From NCBI RefSeq assembly GCF_001306915.1, contig NZ_LJTC01000002.1:506108-570107 (forward strand): 64,000 nucleotides of DNA, given 5' to 3'. Each line of letters opens with the position of its first letter. Position 1 is the first letter of the stretch. A model generated the notes under the pieces. It did no database searches, was not told the DNA's origin, and worked only from the letters and a program-made list of their open reading frames with translations. A program made the translations under genes and the position numbers. Of this stretch, positions 56,180-64,000 are shown piece by piece. This DNA comes from Pseudoalteromonas lipolytica. GTDB lineage: Bacteria; Pseudomonadota; Gammaproteobacteria; Enterobacterales; Alteromonadaceae.

Positions 56180-57421
56180 ATGAAAAGCTTAGTTTCTAAA
56201 TTAGCAGTGTTACCTTTAGCTATCGCATCTGGTATGGCAATGGCAAGCACAAACCTAGTTGAAAACGGGTCATTTGAAAATAACACTGTAACTGGCCATG
56301 GTGGACAATGGCAGTTATTCAGTAATATCGATAACTGGAGCCGTAGTAACAATGCTAAATTTGAGTTACAAACTAATAAATTAGGTATTGTTCCAGCTCA
56401 AGATGGTAATCAACTTCTTGAACTAGACTCAACTGCTAACTATTCAATTTCACAGAGCGTAGCTACTTCAGCGGGTAAAAAGTACGAACTTACTTTTTAT
56501 TACTCTGCGCGTGTTGAAGGTAATGCGACAACAAATGCTGCCAAAGTTTTATGGAATGGTAATGAATTAGCGACCATTAATAGCAGCACAAAAGGCTGGA
56601 CTAAATATAGCTTTACTGTAGAAGCAAACGATACTAGTTCAGTATTGAGCTTTGCTGGTGCTGGTAAATCAGACTCTTTAGGCGCATTTCTTGATAATGT
56701 TTCTCTAACAGAAATTCCAGAACCTTGTGCAGTTGAAACAGGTCTATATGGTATTAATAACTTCGGTTCAGAAACTGAGGGCTATGTTTATCATTTCAAC
56801 CCAGTTTCAAGCTCTGTCACTATTGTTGCAGGCCTAAATAACACAGCTTCAAATATTGCAAGCAAAGACGGTGTGCTTTATTTCATGGAGCAACTAGATA
56901 AGAGCAGCAAAGCATCTAAAATTTACAGCTTAGATTTAGCAACTAACCAACAAGCGGAAGTAGTTGATGCGACTTCATTCCCTATTTACCGCTCAACAGT
57001 CACCGCTGATGGTCTTGCTCTTCGTGCAACAAGTAAGACATATATGTACGACTTTGATTTAGAAACAGGTGATAAGACAGTTCTTGGTAAACTATCTTAC
57101 CCTGGTGATACTTTCTCAGATGGTGATATTGCTTACTCAAATGACTTTAACGTACTTTACGTGTTAACAGGTAAAGCACTTTATACGCTAGATGAAGGTA
57201 GCTTAGAATTGACACTTGTTGGTGAGCATGGTGTAAATTGGGCATCAGGTATTGCGATTGCAGATGATGGTACAATTTATGTTTCAGGCCGCGAAAGTGG
57301 TGAAAATGCTAAAATCTACTCACTTGACCAAAACACTGCAGAAGCAACGTTTGTAATGGATGGTCCTTCGCATGTTAATGACTTAACATTTGTTAGTGAA
57401 GCAGTTTGCGCTGCAGAGTAA
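56180..57421 (+). CDS. Secreted protein: DUF642-like beta-sandwich plus beta-propeller-like domain
   Basis: About 413 residues from the ATG at 56180 with GGAG upstream; the frame is open further to 56132. Signal peptide ends AMA-STNLVENG. Residues about 25-180 are a jelly-roll like DUF642 or carbohydrate-binding modules (NLVENGSFEN, LLELDSTANYSISQSV, FLDNVSLTEIPEPC). Residues about 185-410 have propeller-like repeats (GYVYHFNPVSSSVTIVAG, KIYSLDLATNQQAEVV, KIYSLDQNTAEATFVMDG). PEP-CTERM proteins often carry such domains, but no PEP-CTERM anchor is present. It lies 240 bp after the Cap-like operon and could bind the surface polymer; this is only a guess. Confidence 0.72.
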   Translation: MKSLVSKLAVLPLAIASGMAMASTNLVENGSFENNTVTGHGGQWQLFSNIDNWSRSNNAKFELQTNKLGIVPAQDGNQLLELDSTANYSISQSVATSAGKKYELTFYYSARVEGNATTNAAKVLWNGNELATINSSTKGWTKYSFTVEANDTSSVLSFAGAGKSDSLGAFLDNVSLTEIPEPCAVETGLYGINNFGSETEGYVYHFNPVSSSVTIVAGLNNTASNIASKDGVLYFMEQLDKSSKASKIYSLDLATNQQAEVVDATSFPIYRSTVTADGLALRATSKTYMYDFDLETGDKTVLGKLSYPGDTFSDGDIAYSNDFNVLYVLTGKALYTLDEGSLELTLVGEHGVNWASGIAIADDGTIYVSGRESGENAKIYSLDQNTAEATFVMDGPSHVNDLTFVSEAVCAAE

Positions 57422-57438
57422 ACTGTGTTTAAAACCAT

Positions 57439-57467
57439 AAAAATGCCAGCTTAGCTGGCATTTTTTT
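57439..57467 (+). terminator. Rho-independent terminator
   Basis: Stem AAAATGCCAGC, loop TTA, GCTGGCATTTT and T-run, 18 bases after the secreted-protein gene. Confidence 0.88.
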
Positions 57468-57481
57468 ATTTATCTTGGGTA

Positions 57482-58012
57482 TCACTTATTTGTGAGTTTC
57501 TTTTGCTCTAACATTTCTTTCCAGTGCATTACTTCTGTTGGCAAGATAGGAGCTACACCTTCAAACCCAGCAACTTCAAGCATTTCTTCAACGCTCACAA
57601 CACCTTTCTTACGTTTAAATACCCCTCGTACATAGGCAATCGCATGCAATCCACGCTCAGAGTGAAACTTTTGTTCAATGTAAAAGTATTTATGATCCCA
57701 GCCAACTAAACGCGTACTAACAGTGTATTTTTGCATTGGTTTAATATCGCGAATATAGGTAATTGCAGTCGCATTAACGATCGGGAACCAACGACGTTTC
57801 ATAATATGTTGAAACAACCCTACTCTTTCTGTCATCCAAGTGCGCGCCAAATCCATCATTGCTAAATAACGGGAATTAGTCAGGTGCAAGTTAATATCGC
57901 AATCAGTCGGCAGTGCTCTGAATTCAATATCTATCGTGTCGAGTAAACCTTGATAGTCACGATTACGTTTGATTTTAAAAAACAATAATATTAGTCGAAA
58001 ATATAGATTCAC
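57482..58012 (-). CDS. 4HBT-type acyl-CoA thioesterase (THEM6-like)
   Basis: 176 residues with a hot-dog fold. The N-terminus carries a hydrophobic/basic stretch (LYFRLILLFFKIKRNRDYQG), then DCDINLHLTNSRYLAMMDLAR, which holds the Asp/Asn of the 4HBT-like active site, and a central helix. The WFPIVNATAITYIRDIKP strand follows. This subgroup (often called thioesterase-like or THEM6-like) is common in marine gammaproteobacteria; the acyl substrate is not known. Convergent with the secreted-protein gene. Confidence 0.8.
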   Translation of the reverse strand: MNLYFRLILLFFKIKRNRDYQGLLDTIDIEFRALPTDCDINLHLTNSRYLAMMDLARTWMTERVGLFQHIMKRRWFPIVNATAITYIRDIKPMQKYTVSTRLVGWDHKYFYIEQKFHSERGLHAIAYVRGVFKRKKGVVSVEEMLEVAGFEGVAPILPTEVMHWKEMLEQKKLTNK

Positions 58013-58121
58013 AATAAAGGTCTAACCAGTTGATAATTCACAAAGTGTATCACAGCATATTGCTAAGGCGAATATTCTGCTCTAATCTGTGCATATATTA
58101 TTATAAAAACAGATAAGCCTA

Positions 58122-58610
58122 ATGAAACTATTCAGTTTGGTAACTCTATTTTCTGCAAGTTTATTTACCGGCTCAGCATATGCTGACTTCAACTTTCCAG
58201 GTAACGGTACTTTAAAATACCCAACGGGTGTGGAAAAAGATTTTAAATTTGGTTTTGCTTGGCAACAAACTGCCGAAAAATTCACTATTGGTGATAAAAG
58301 CTATGACATGTCTTTGCCTGAGTCATACTCCGTTGCGATTACACTGAGTAAAGACGAACAACAAGTTTGGGTACAAGAGTTTAATAATGGCTTTATTGAA
58401 GGCTTCAATTGGCAAATAGCAGATCACTCCTTAAAACTTGAAAAGCGCAAATTTAGCGACTCAGTCAAAGGCGATTATGTTATAAGCCTAGATAACCGAG
58501 ATTACTTTTTTGCTCGCAATAACATAAGTATTGTTATCAAATTTGACAATGACGGTATCAAAAATATTGCCATTGATGGTGTCACCAAGGATATGGGTAC
58601 CAAACAGTAG
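58122..58610 (+). CDS. Small secreted protein of unknown function
   Basis: 162 residues. Signal peptide ends AYA-DFNFPGNG. The mature protein is about 140 residues, beta-rich with regular hydrophobic/polar alternation (SYSVAITLSKDEQQVWVQEF, then KGDYVISLDNRDYFFA). It has no Cys, so it needs no disulfides. Family not recognised; it may be a small periplasmic beta-sandwich. It has its own terminator and no operon partner. Confidence 0.6.
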   Translation: MKLFSLVTLFSASLFTGSAYADFNFPGNGTLKYPTGVEKDFKFGFAWQQTAEKFTIGDKSYDMSLPESYSVAITLSKDEQQVWVQEFNNGFIEGFNWQIADHSLKLEKRKFSDSVKGDYVISLDNRDYFFARNNISIVIKFDNDGIKNIAIDGVTKDMGTKQ

Positions 58611-58644
58611 CAAAAAGCTTGGCTTTTCACTCAAGCTTTTTGCT
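58609..58644. terminator. Bidirectional hairpin terminator
   Basis: Perfect 13-bp stem AGCAAAAAGCTTG / CAAGCTTTTTGCT around a 10-base loop, between the convergent small secreted protein gene and tyrR. T-runs lie inside the stem rather than after it. Confidence 0.65.
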
Positions 58645-58673
58645 TAATTAACGATTATTGTGGGGGGTTACTT

Positions 58674-60230
58674 TTAAACCTTCACTGTCTTACGGTTAAT
58701 GCCATAATCTCGAAGTTTGTTTGCCACTGCGGTGTGGCTCAAACCTAATCGCTTAGCAAGCTGTCGAGAGCTAGGATAAGCCGGATAGAGCTTACGAAGT
58801 AAGGTCGCTTCAAAGCGTTTTACCGCTTGATCTAAAGTTCCTTCAAAGTCAGACTCAAGATAACCTAAATCATGAGTAAAGGTTGGTAACTGCAGATGCT
58901 CAATACGCAGTTCGTTATCATCTAACAACGACACCGCACGGTAAATCGCATTTTCTAATTGGCGTACGTTACCCGGCCACGGATAATCTTGTAAAAAGCG
59001 TAAACAATCTTCAGACATCACAGGCACAGAATGACCATTTTGTTGGGCATACTTTTGAATAAAGTGTTCTGCTAACGGGCCAATATCAGCTTTTCTGTCA
59101 CGTAATGGCGCAATTTCTAAGGTCAAAACATTAATCCGGTAATAAAGATCTTCTCTAAATGTACCCTCTTGCACCATGGCCGGTAAGTCTTTTTGCGTTG
59201 CAGCAACAATACGTACATTCACTTTTACTTCGTTTTCATCACCGACTTTGCGAAATGTGCCATCTTGTAAAAATCGCAGCAACTTAGTTTGCAATTGAGT
59301 CGACATTTCACCAACTTCATCTAAAAACACCGTACCACCATCGGCTTGCTCCAAAACGCCACGTTTTGGTGCCGCGTTTTCTTCATAGCCCGCATAACCA
59401 AATAACTCTGACTCAGCCACGTCATCAGGTAACGATGCACACGATAAGGCAATAAAGGGTTTTACTGAACGGTTAGATGCATAATGACAAGCCCGTGCAA
59501 GTAATTCTTTACCTGTCCCCGTTTCACCAGTTATCAAAATTGGCGCTTCAAGCTGTGCCATTTTGCGAGCTTCACGAACAACACGACGCATTGCAGTGCT
59601 AAAATTATGGATTGTCGCAAAACTTTCTTGGCCATATCGACGAAAGGCACTCACTTGCTGACCAAGTCGACTTTGCGATTTAATGTTAATAACGGCGCCT
59701 GCTAACACATCCCCTTCAGCACCTTGTGGAACTGAAATAGGAAGAATATCAGCAATAAAATCTTCGCCAGCAACTTCTACACGCGTTGTTTGACCAAGTA
59801 CTTCTTTACCCTCTAACCAGCGAGTAAAATTAAAGCCTTTCAGCAAGTTATTAATATTAGCGCCTATAACTTCACTTTCAGATAGCTGTAAATCGCGACA
59901 AGCTGCATCATTGCATAATCGCACCCAGCCTTTAGCATCAATAGATATCACACCATCAGGCAATGCTCGCAGTAATGTATTTAACTCATTATGCTCTCGC
60001 TCAGAAGGTAGAAATGCAGTTGTGCGAACATCCATCACGCCGTCAATTAAGCGAATAGAAGGCATGATCTTTTGGAATTGCTCAAATTCAATAGGAGGAA
60101 AACTGACATACATACGACAATTAACCGAATCTACTTCAATACCTTTTAAGTCAACCTGATAACTTACTAAGATATTGAGAATCTCTTGTGCGATACCGAT
60201 TCGGTCAGCACAGTGGATATCTAAACGCAT
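58674..60230 (-). CDS. tyrR: TyrR, regulator of aromatic amino acid metabolism
   Basis: 518 residues. N-terminal ACT domain (about 1-72, MRLDIHCADRIGIAQEIL), PAS domain (about 78-190), then a sigma54-activator-type AAA+ domain with GETGTGKE near 235 and GGTVFLDEVGEM near 300. The GAFTGA loop for sigma-54 contact is replaced by YAGYEENAAPKRG, as in TyrR proteins working with sigma-70. C-terminal Fis-type helix-turn-helix SSRQLAKRLGLSHTAVANKL. TyrR responds to Tyr and Phe. Its neighbours (peptide transporter, HPPD, FAH) fit control of tyrosine breakdown. Confidence 0.95.
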   Translation of the reverse strand: MRLDIHCADRIGIAQEILNILVSYQVDLKGIEVDSVNCRMYVSFPPIEFEQFQKIMPSIRLIDGVMDVRTTAFLPSEREHNELNTLLRALPDGVISIDAKGWVRLCNDAACRDLQLSESEVIGANINNLLKGFNFTRWLEGKEVLGQTTRVEVAGEDFIADILPISVPQGAEGDVLAGAVINIKSQSRLGQQVSAFRRYGQESFATIHNFSTAMRRVVREARKMAQLEAPILITGETGTGKELLARACHYASNRSVKPFIALSCASLPDDVAESELFGYAGYEENAAPKRGVLEQADGGTVFLDEVGEMSTQLQTKLLRFLQDGTFRKVGDENEVKVNVRIVAATQKDLPAMVQEGTFREDLYYRINVLTLEIAPLRDRKADIGPLAEHFIQKYAQQNGHSVPVMSEDCLRFLQDYPWPGNVRQLENAIYRAVSLLDDNELRIEHLQLPTFTHDLGYLESDFEGTLDQAVKRFEATLLRKLYPAYPSSRQLAKRLGLSHTAVANKLRDYGINRKTVKV

Positions 60231-60300
60231 TACATCCTCAAAAAACGGGAACCTATAGTATGAGAATAATACGCTAACTACTAGCGGCTGAATAGTCTAT

Positions 60301-60318
60301 TGTAAACAATTTTGGACA
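60301..60318. promoter_or_regulatory. TyrR-box-like site before tyrR
   Basis: TGTAAA-N6-TGGACA against the consensus TGTAAA-N6-TTTACA, 10 of 12 positions. It is 71 bp before the tyrR start and suggests autoregulation. Confidence 0.45.
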
Positions 60319-60729
60319 ATTTAAAGTACTTGCTCAGCTATCCAGATGCCAAAAGATCCGCTTTCATTGCAATGAATTACACCTACCCAAACAAAAATAA
60401 CTCATCACATAAACTTAAAATGAATTGCTAAGTATTACTGACAAGTATCAAGTAATCTTAAATTGGTTGTATTTGGTAAGGTTAAGTTAACGCAACAAAT
60501 GGTGTACCTACCGCAAGATCTTCCCCTGACCAAGAGGTCTATGTATACTGTAGCGCACTTGTAGCTAGGATAAGGGTGTGTCCTATACCCTTAAGTTCAT
60601 AACTTGAGCAACAAACCATTATCTTAGCTGCATCAAAAAAACATGGCCACTCATTCATCAATATTAATTAACCAATGAGCAAAGCAATAATATAAGGCCA
60701 ACGACAATTAAAATTAGGAAGTATAATTC
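60319..60729 (+). other. 410-bp leader region before the peptide transporter gene
   Basis: No gene found. TATACT at 60544-60549 could be a -10, but the -35 is weak. A hairpin TAAGGGT / ACCCTTA with a 9-base loop (60571-60593) lies after it, in what would be a leader of about 175 bases, so control by a leader RNA is possible. No known riboswitch was recognised. Confidence 0.35.
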
Positions 60730-62193
60730 ATGAGTTCTCTACCAAAAGCTGGTGACTTTATGGGTCACCCGAAAGGGCTCTTCTTACTGTTCGTTACAGA
60801 AATGTGGGAACGTATGAGCTACTACGGTATGCGCGGTATTTTCGTGCTTTATTTATCAACAATCGCAACTGCAGCTGCTATGGGCTGGGATATGGCCTAC
60901 TTTGGTATTGACCCATTATCTGCAGGTGCTGATGAAGCTTACCAAAAAGCATTAAACTCTAATGCATTGAGTATTTTAGGCCTCTATGCAATGTTAGTTT
61001 ACGTAACACCAGTTATCGGTGGCTGGTTTGCTGATAATGTATCTGGCCAACGTAAAGCTATTATATTTGGTGGTGTTGTGATGGCTTTAGGCCAATTTGC
61101 ACTTGGTACACCTCACGGTATGATCGAAGGTCTAGAAAAAGAGTTTTTATACCTTGGTTTAGCATTACTAATTGTTGGTAATGGTTTCTTTAAGCCAAAC
61201 ATCTCAACAATGGTTGGTGACCTCTATACTGAAACTGATAAGCGTCGTGACGGTGCATTCACAATTTTCTATATGGGTATTAACCTTGGTTCGATTTTAG
61301 GTTATTTCGTTGTAGGCTCAATTGGTGAAAAGTTTGACTATCAATACGGCTTCTTAACCGCAGGTGTTGGTATGTTAATTGGTGTAATTTTACAGTTAGC
61401 ATTATCTAATAAATATCTTGCCGATATCGGTAAAGTTCCATCAGCTAAACAAGGTGATGACGCACAGGCTGCAAACAAACCTTTAACTTCTGAAGAGCGT
61501 GATCGCGTTAAAGTTATATTAATCATGAGCTTTTTCACTATTGTATTCTGGGCTGGCTTTGAGCAAGCTGCAGGTTCAATGAATTTATTTGCAAAGTATA
61601 AAACTGACCTTGTTTTCTTTGGTTGGGAAATGCCAGCAAGTTGGTTGCAAGCTGTTAACCCAATCTTCATTATTATTTTAGCCCCAATTTTCGCAAGTGT
61701 ATGGATCCGCATGGGAGATAAGGAGCCTGACTCTCCGCGTAAATTTGCTCTTGGTATGTTATTCCTAGGCCTAGGCTTCGTGTCTATGGTAGGTGCAGCC
61801 TTACAAATTGGTGATGATGCAAATACAAAAGCGCATGTAATCTGGTTAGTTATGGCATACGTATTCCACACAATGGGTGAGCTATGTCTATCACCAATTG
61901 GATTATCAATGGTATCTAAGCTCGCTCCGCTGAAGTTTACCTCACTATTGATGGGTATGTGGTTCCTATTCTCTGGTTTAGGCAACTACGCAGCAGCATC
62001 AATTGGTCAGCTTGTAGGTGAAAGTGGCCCTCTAAACACCTTTGGTGGTGTAGCAATTATGGCTTTCATCGCAGGTATTTGTTTATGGCTGTTGGCAGAC
62101 AAACTTGTTGATTGGATGCATGATGCTGATACCTCTCAGGATGAGTTAGAAATTCTCGAAGAAGAATTAGAGATTACTGCTGACAAACAGTAA
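60730..62193 (+). CDS. POT/PTR-family proton-coupled di-/tripeptide transporter
   Basis: 487 residues with about 14 hydrophobic segments. Family motifs: EMWERMSYYGMRGIF (the ExxERFxYY proton motif), IGGWFADNVSGQRKAI and FYMGINLGSILG. GELCLSPIGLSMVSKLAP near 390 is the second PTR signature. Takes up di- and tripeptides with H+. AGGAAG lies 8 bases before the ATG. Between tyrR and the tyrosine-degradation genes, it may feed peptide-derived Tyr and Phe into the pathway. Confidence 0.93.
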   Translation: MSSLPKAGDFMGHPKGLFLLFVTEMWERMSYYGMRGIFVLYLSTIATAAAMGWDMAYFGIDPLSAGADEAYQKALNSNALSILGLYAMLVYVTPVIGGWFADNVSGQRKAIIFGGVVMALGQFALGTPHGMIEGLEKEFLYLGLALLIVGNGFFKPNISTMVGDLYTETDKRRDGAFTIFYMGINLGSILGYFVVGSIGEKFDYQYGFLTAGVGMLIGVILQLALSNKYLADIGKVPSAKQGDDAQAANKPLTSEERDRVKVILIMSFFTIVFWAGFEQAAGSMNLFAKYKTDLVFFGWEMPASWLQAVNPIFIIILAPIFASVWIRMGDKEPDSPRKFALGMLFLGLGFVSMVGAALQIGDDANTKAHVIWLVMAYVFHTMGELCLSPIGLSMVSKLAPLKFTSLLMGMWFLFSGLGNYAAASIGQLVGESGPLNTFGGVAIMAFIAGICLWLLADKLVDWMHDADTSQDELEILEEELEITADKQ

Positions 62194-62198
62194 CCTTA

Positions 62199-62224
62199 AG
62201 CCCCACAGTTTATGCTGTGGGGCT
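62199..62224. terminator. Hairpin after the peptide transporter
   Basis: Perfect 10-bp stem AGCCCCACAG / CTGTGGGGCT with a 6-base loop, 6 bases after the stop. There is no T-tract, so termination efficiency is uncertain. Confidence 0.5.
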
Positions 62225-62313
62225 ACGTACTTCCCGCCGTTAGATCTTTACTAGTTAACTACACTCGATATCATTTCGTACTTTCGACTTCCCTATTTAA
62301 ATATTCACTGAAA

Positions 62314-62348
62314 TTGACAACCACTAACTTTGTAAACAATTCGATACA
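62314..62348 (+). promoter_or_regulatory. Promoter-like -35 with overlapping TyrR-box-like site before HPPD
   Basis: TTGACA at 62314-62319 is a perfect -35; a -10 near 62337 is poor. TGTAAA-N6-GATACA at 62331-62348 matches the TyrR box at 10 of 12 positions. A weak -10 plus a TyrR box would fit an activated promoter. The leader to the ATG at 62642 would be near 290 bases. Confidence 0.45.
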
Positions 62349-62641
62349 TTCACTCTAACTTTATTTGGCGAAAACAAAACGAATAAAATACAAAAAAGCT
62401 TATAAATATCAGTTCATTAAATATTTATTAACGGCGCTTTATTTACTCTTTTTGATCTTTATTTTTACTATTTTCACTTCACATGATGAAATTAAAACCA
62501 TTGTCTCATTAAATTTACAAAAGGGACTTTGGCTAAATAACGCTGTGATCTTCCCCAAATTGAATTTCTGGTTAATCATCCGCTCATTACATAACAATAA
62601 TTCTTTTTAGCGCAGTGCTTATAATTGCGGGAGTAATGACA

Positions 62642-63688
62642 ATGAGCGAAGTAAATAATCCGTTAGGCCTAATGGGCATTGAATTCACTGAATACGCAAC
62701 ACCTGATGCAGATTACATGGACAAAGTGTTTACTGATTTTGGCTTTTCAAAGCTAAAAAAATTCAAAGGTAAAGACATCGTTTACTATAACCAGCATGAC
62801 ATTCATTTCTTACTAAACAATGAGCGTGAAGGTTTCTCTGCTGAATTTGCTAAAAGCCACGGCCCAGCAATCTGTTCTATGGGTTGGCGTGTAGAGAATG
62901 CACAAAAAGCATTCGAGGTTGCTGTTGAGCGCGGTGCAAAACCTGCGACAGACTCAACTCACAAAAACTTACCATACCCTGCTATTTACGGTATCGGCGA
63001 CAGCTTAATTTATTTCATCGAGCAATTTGGCGACAAAGGTTCTATCTATGAGTCAGATTTTGAAGATTTAAACGAGCAAAACATTGTTGAAGACAAAGGC
63101 TTCATCCGTATCGACCATTTAACCAATAACGTTTATAAAGGCACGATGGAAACATGGGCTAACTTCTATAAAGACGTATTTGGTTTTACTGAAGTTCGTT
63201 ACTTTGACATTAAAGGTCAAAAAACAGCGTTATTATCTTACGCACTTAAATCTCCGTGCGGTACTTTCTCGATTCCAATCAATGAAGGTAAAGATAACAA
63301 CAACAACCAAATCGATGAGTACTTAAATGAGTACAATGGTCCGGGTGTACAGCATTTAGCATTCCTAACGAATGACCTAGTAAGTTCACTTGATAAGCTT
63401 GACCAATCAACGATTGCGACACTAGATATCATCCCAGAGTACTACGACACCATTTTTGACCGTGTGCCTTGGGTTAAAGAAGATAAAGAGAAGATCCGTA
63501 AGCATCAAATCCTTGTAGATAGCCAAAGCGAAAACTGTTATCTACTGCAAATTTTCTCGAAGAACCTATTTGGTCCTATCTTCATCGAGATGATCCAACG
63601 TGTAGATGACGGCGGTTTTGGTGAAGGTAACTTCCAAGCCCTTTTCGAGTCAATCGAGCGTGATCAAGAGCGTCGTGGTGTAATCTAA
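62642..63688 (+). CDS. hppD: 4-hydroxyphenylpyruvate dioxygenase
   Basis: 348 residues from the ATG at 62642; the frame opens to 62615, but GGGAG is well placed for this ATG. Converts 4-hydroxyphenylpyruvate to homogentisate with Fe(II). Metal ligands His159 (RIDHL), His238 (GVQHLAF) and Glu316 (FIEMIQR) are all present, with the late GFGEGNFQALFESIERDQ helix that closes the active site. The length is normal for bacterial HPPD. Homogentisate can also be oxidised to brown pyomelanin, common in this group. Confidence 0.96.
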   Translation: MSEVNNPLGLMGIEFTEYATPDADYMDKVFTDFGFSKLKKFKGKDIVYYNQHDIHFLLNNEREGFSAEFAKSHGPAICSMGWRVENAQKAFEVAVERGAKPATDSTHKNLPYPAIYGIGDSLIYFIEQFGDKGSIYESDFEDLNEQNIVEDKGFIRIDHLTNNVYKGTMETWANFYKDVFGFTEVRYFDIKGQKTALLSYALKSPCGTFSIPINEGKDNNNNQIDEYLNEYNGPGVQHLAFLTNDLVSSLDKLDQSTIATLDIIPEYYDTIFDRVPWVKEDKEKIRKHQILVDSQSENCYLLQIFSKNLFGPIFIEMIQRVDDGGFGEGNFQALFESIERDQERRGVI

Positions 63689-63705
63689 ACCGCCATATTG
63701 CGCTT

Positions 63706-63734
63706 AAAAAGCAGCGTTTAACACGCTGCTTTTT
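63706..63734 (+). terminator. Rho-independent terminator after HPPD
   Basis: AAAAAGCAGCGT, short loop, ACGCTGCTTTT. It separates HPPD from the fumarylacetoacetase gene, so the latter should have its own promoter or depend on read-through. Confidence 0.8.
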
Positions 63735-63831
63735 GTCGTTTTAAATTCTGTTTTAAACTAACTGTTTAAATTGCGTTGATTGCCTCCATATAGATAACTA
63801 ATAAATCAGCGCGAACCAATAAGGAAAGAGT

Positions 63832-64000
63832 ATGAGCCTAATTAACGAAACCCACGATATTAATCTAAAAAGCTGGGTTGCATCTGCTAACGAAGCGAAC
63901 TGTGACTTCCCAATTCAAAACCTTCCTTTTGCAGAAGTACGTCGTAAAAATTCAGATGAAGCGTTCCGTGGCGCTGTAGCTATTGGTGATCAAGTTATCG
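63832..64000 (+). CDS. fahA: Fumarylacetoacetase, 5' part cut by the window end
   Basis: 56 codons are visible, starting at ATG 63832 after AAGGAAAG. SWVASANEANCDFPIQNLP followed by FAEVRR and GAVAIGDQVI matches the N-terminal beta domain of fumarylacetoacetases. This enzyme is the last step of tyrosine degradation, giving fumarate and acetoacetate. The reading frame is open to the edge. homogentisate dioxygenase (hmgA) does not lie between it and HPPD. Confidence 0.85.
   Translation, partial: MSLINETHDINLKSWVASANEANCDFPIQNLPFAEVRRKNSDEAFRGAVAIGDQVI

Noticed and set aside
56180..57421. PEP-CTERM surface protein
   Set aside because: The domain style fits, but the C-terminus ends FVSEAVCAAE without a PEP motif, membrane helix or basic tail.
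61341..61985. A 214-codon open frame antisense to the peptide transporter
   Set aside because: It lies wholly inside the well-supported POT gene, has no start signals, and its composition follows from the other strand's codon use.
62365..62610. An 81-codon open frame between the peptide transporter and HPPD
   Set aside because: It begins with TTG and has no clear ribosome site. It is compositionally just AT-rich sequence giving Lys/Phe/Leu runs, and it covers the likely HPPD leader. Treated as non-coding.

Overview
The window is AT-rich chromosomal DNA of a marine gammaproteobacterium, most likely Pseudoalteromonas or a close relative in the Alteromonadales. Evidence for this is the conserved orders bamD / rluD-pgeF-clpB and rpsT / murJ-ribF-ileS-lspA-fkpB-ispH, a complete minor-pilin operon beside an AlgZ/AlgR-like pair, and a TyrR-HPPD-fumarylacetoacetase tyrosine catabolism block. 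I see no phage, no insertion sequence with a transposase, no CRISPR array and no rRNA or tRNA gene. Assignments rest on motif reading alone; no database search was run.

Layout. 1-7.5 kb: a PAS-type chemoreceptor, clpB with a readable sigma-32 promoter, pgeF, rluD, divergent bamD, then the P-II gene glnB, whose stop codon lies in a fragment of a dispersed repeat. 7.6-20.1 kb: type IV pilus minor-pilin region with two FimT/GspH-like pseudopilins (+), converging on pilV-pilW-pilX-pilY1-(second pilY1)-pilE (-), and a LytTR response regulator with its sensor kinase. 20.1-28 kb: ispH, fkpB, lspA, ileS, ribF, murJ and divergent rpsT, which has a TTG start. 28-37 kb: a lone CheY-like receiver, two small membrane proteins, a complete MITE-like element, smrA, a 44-residue small ORF, a 2-hydroxyacid dehydrogenase, an OlsF-like bifunctional acyltransferase, dapE, a MATE exporter and ompW.

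37.3-55.9 kb is the most unusual part: seven co-directional genes, spaced by 9 bp or overlapping by up to about 16 bp. The order is a CapA/PgsA-like lipoprotein, a CHASE2-GAF membrane sensor, a doubled CapC/PgsC-like membrane protein with a huge periplasmic tail, a membrane-anchored periplasmic protein, a lipoprotein, a 1425-residue secreted protein with a probable C-terminal outer-membrane beta-barrel, and a giant CapB/PgsB-like Mur-ligase-type enzyme. I read it as a trans-envelope, Gram-negative version of the poly-gamma-glutamate capsule machinery. It would synthesise an amide-linked polymer in the cytoplasm, move it across the inner membrane, and carry it through the periplasm and outer membrane. 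The polymer itself is not known from sequence.

56-64 kb: a secreted two-domain protein, a 4HBT thioesterase, a small secreted protein, tyrR, a POT peptide transporter, 4-hydroxyphenylpyruvate dioxygenase and the start of fumarylacetoacetase, with TyrR-box-like sites before tyrR and the dioxygenase gene.
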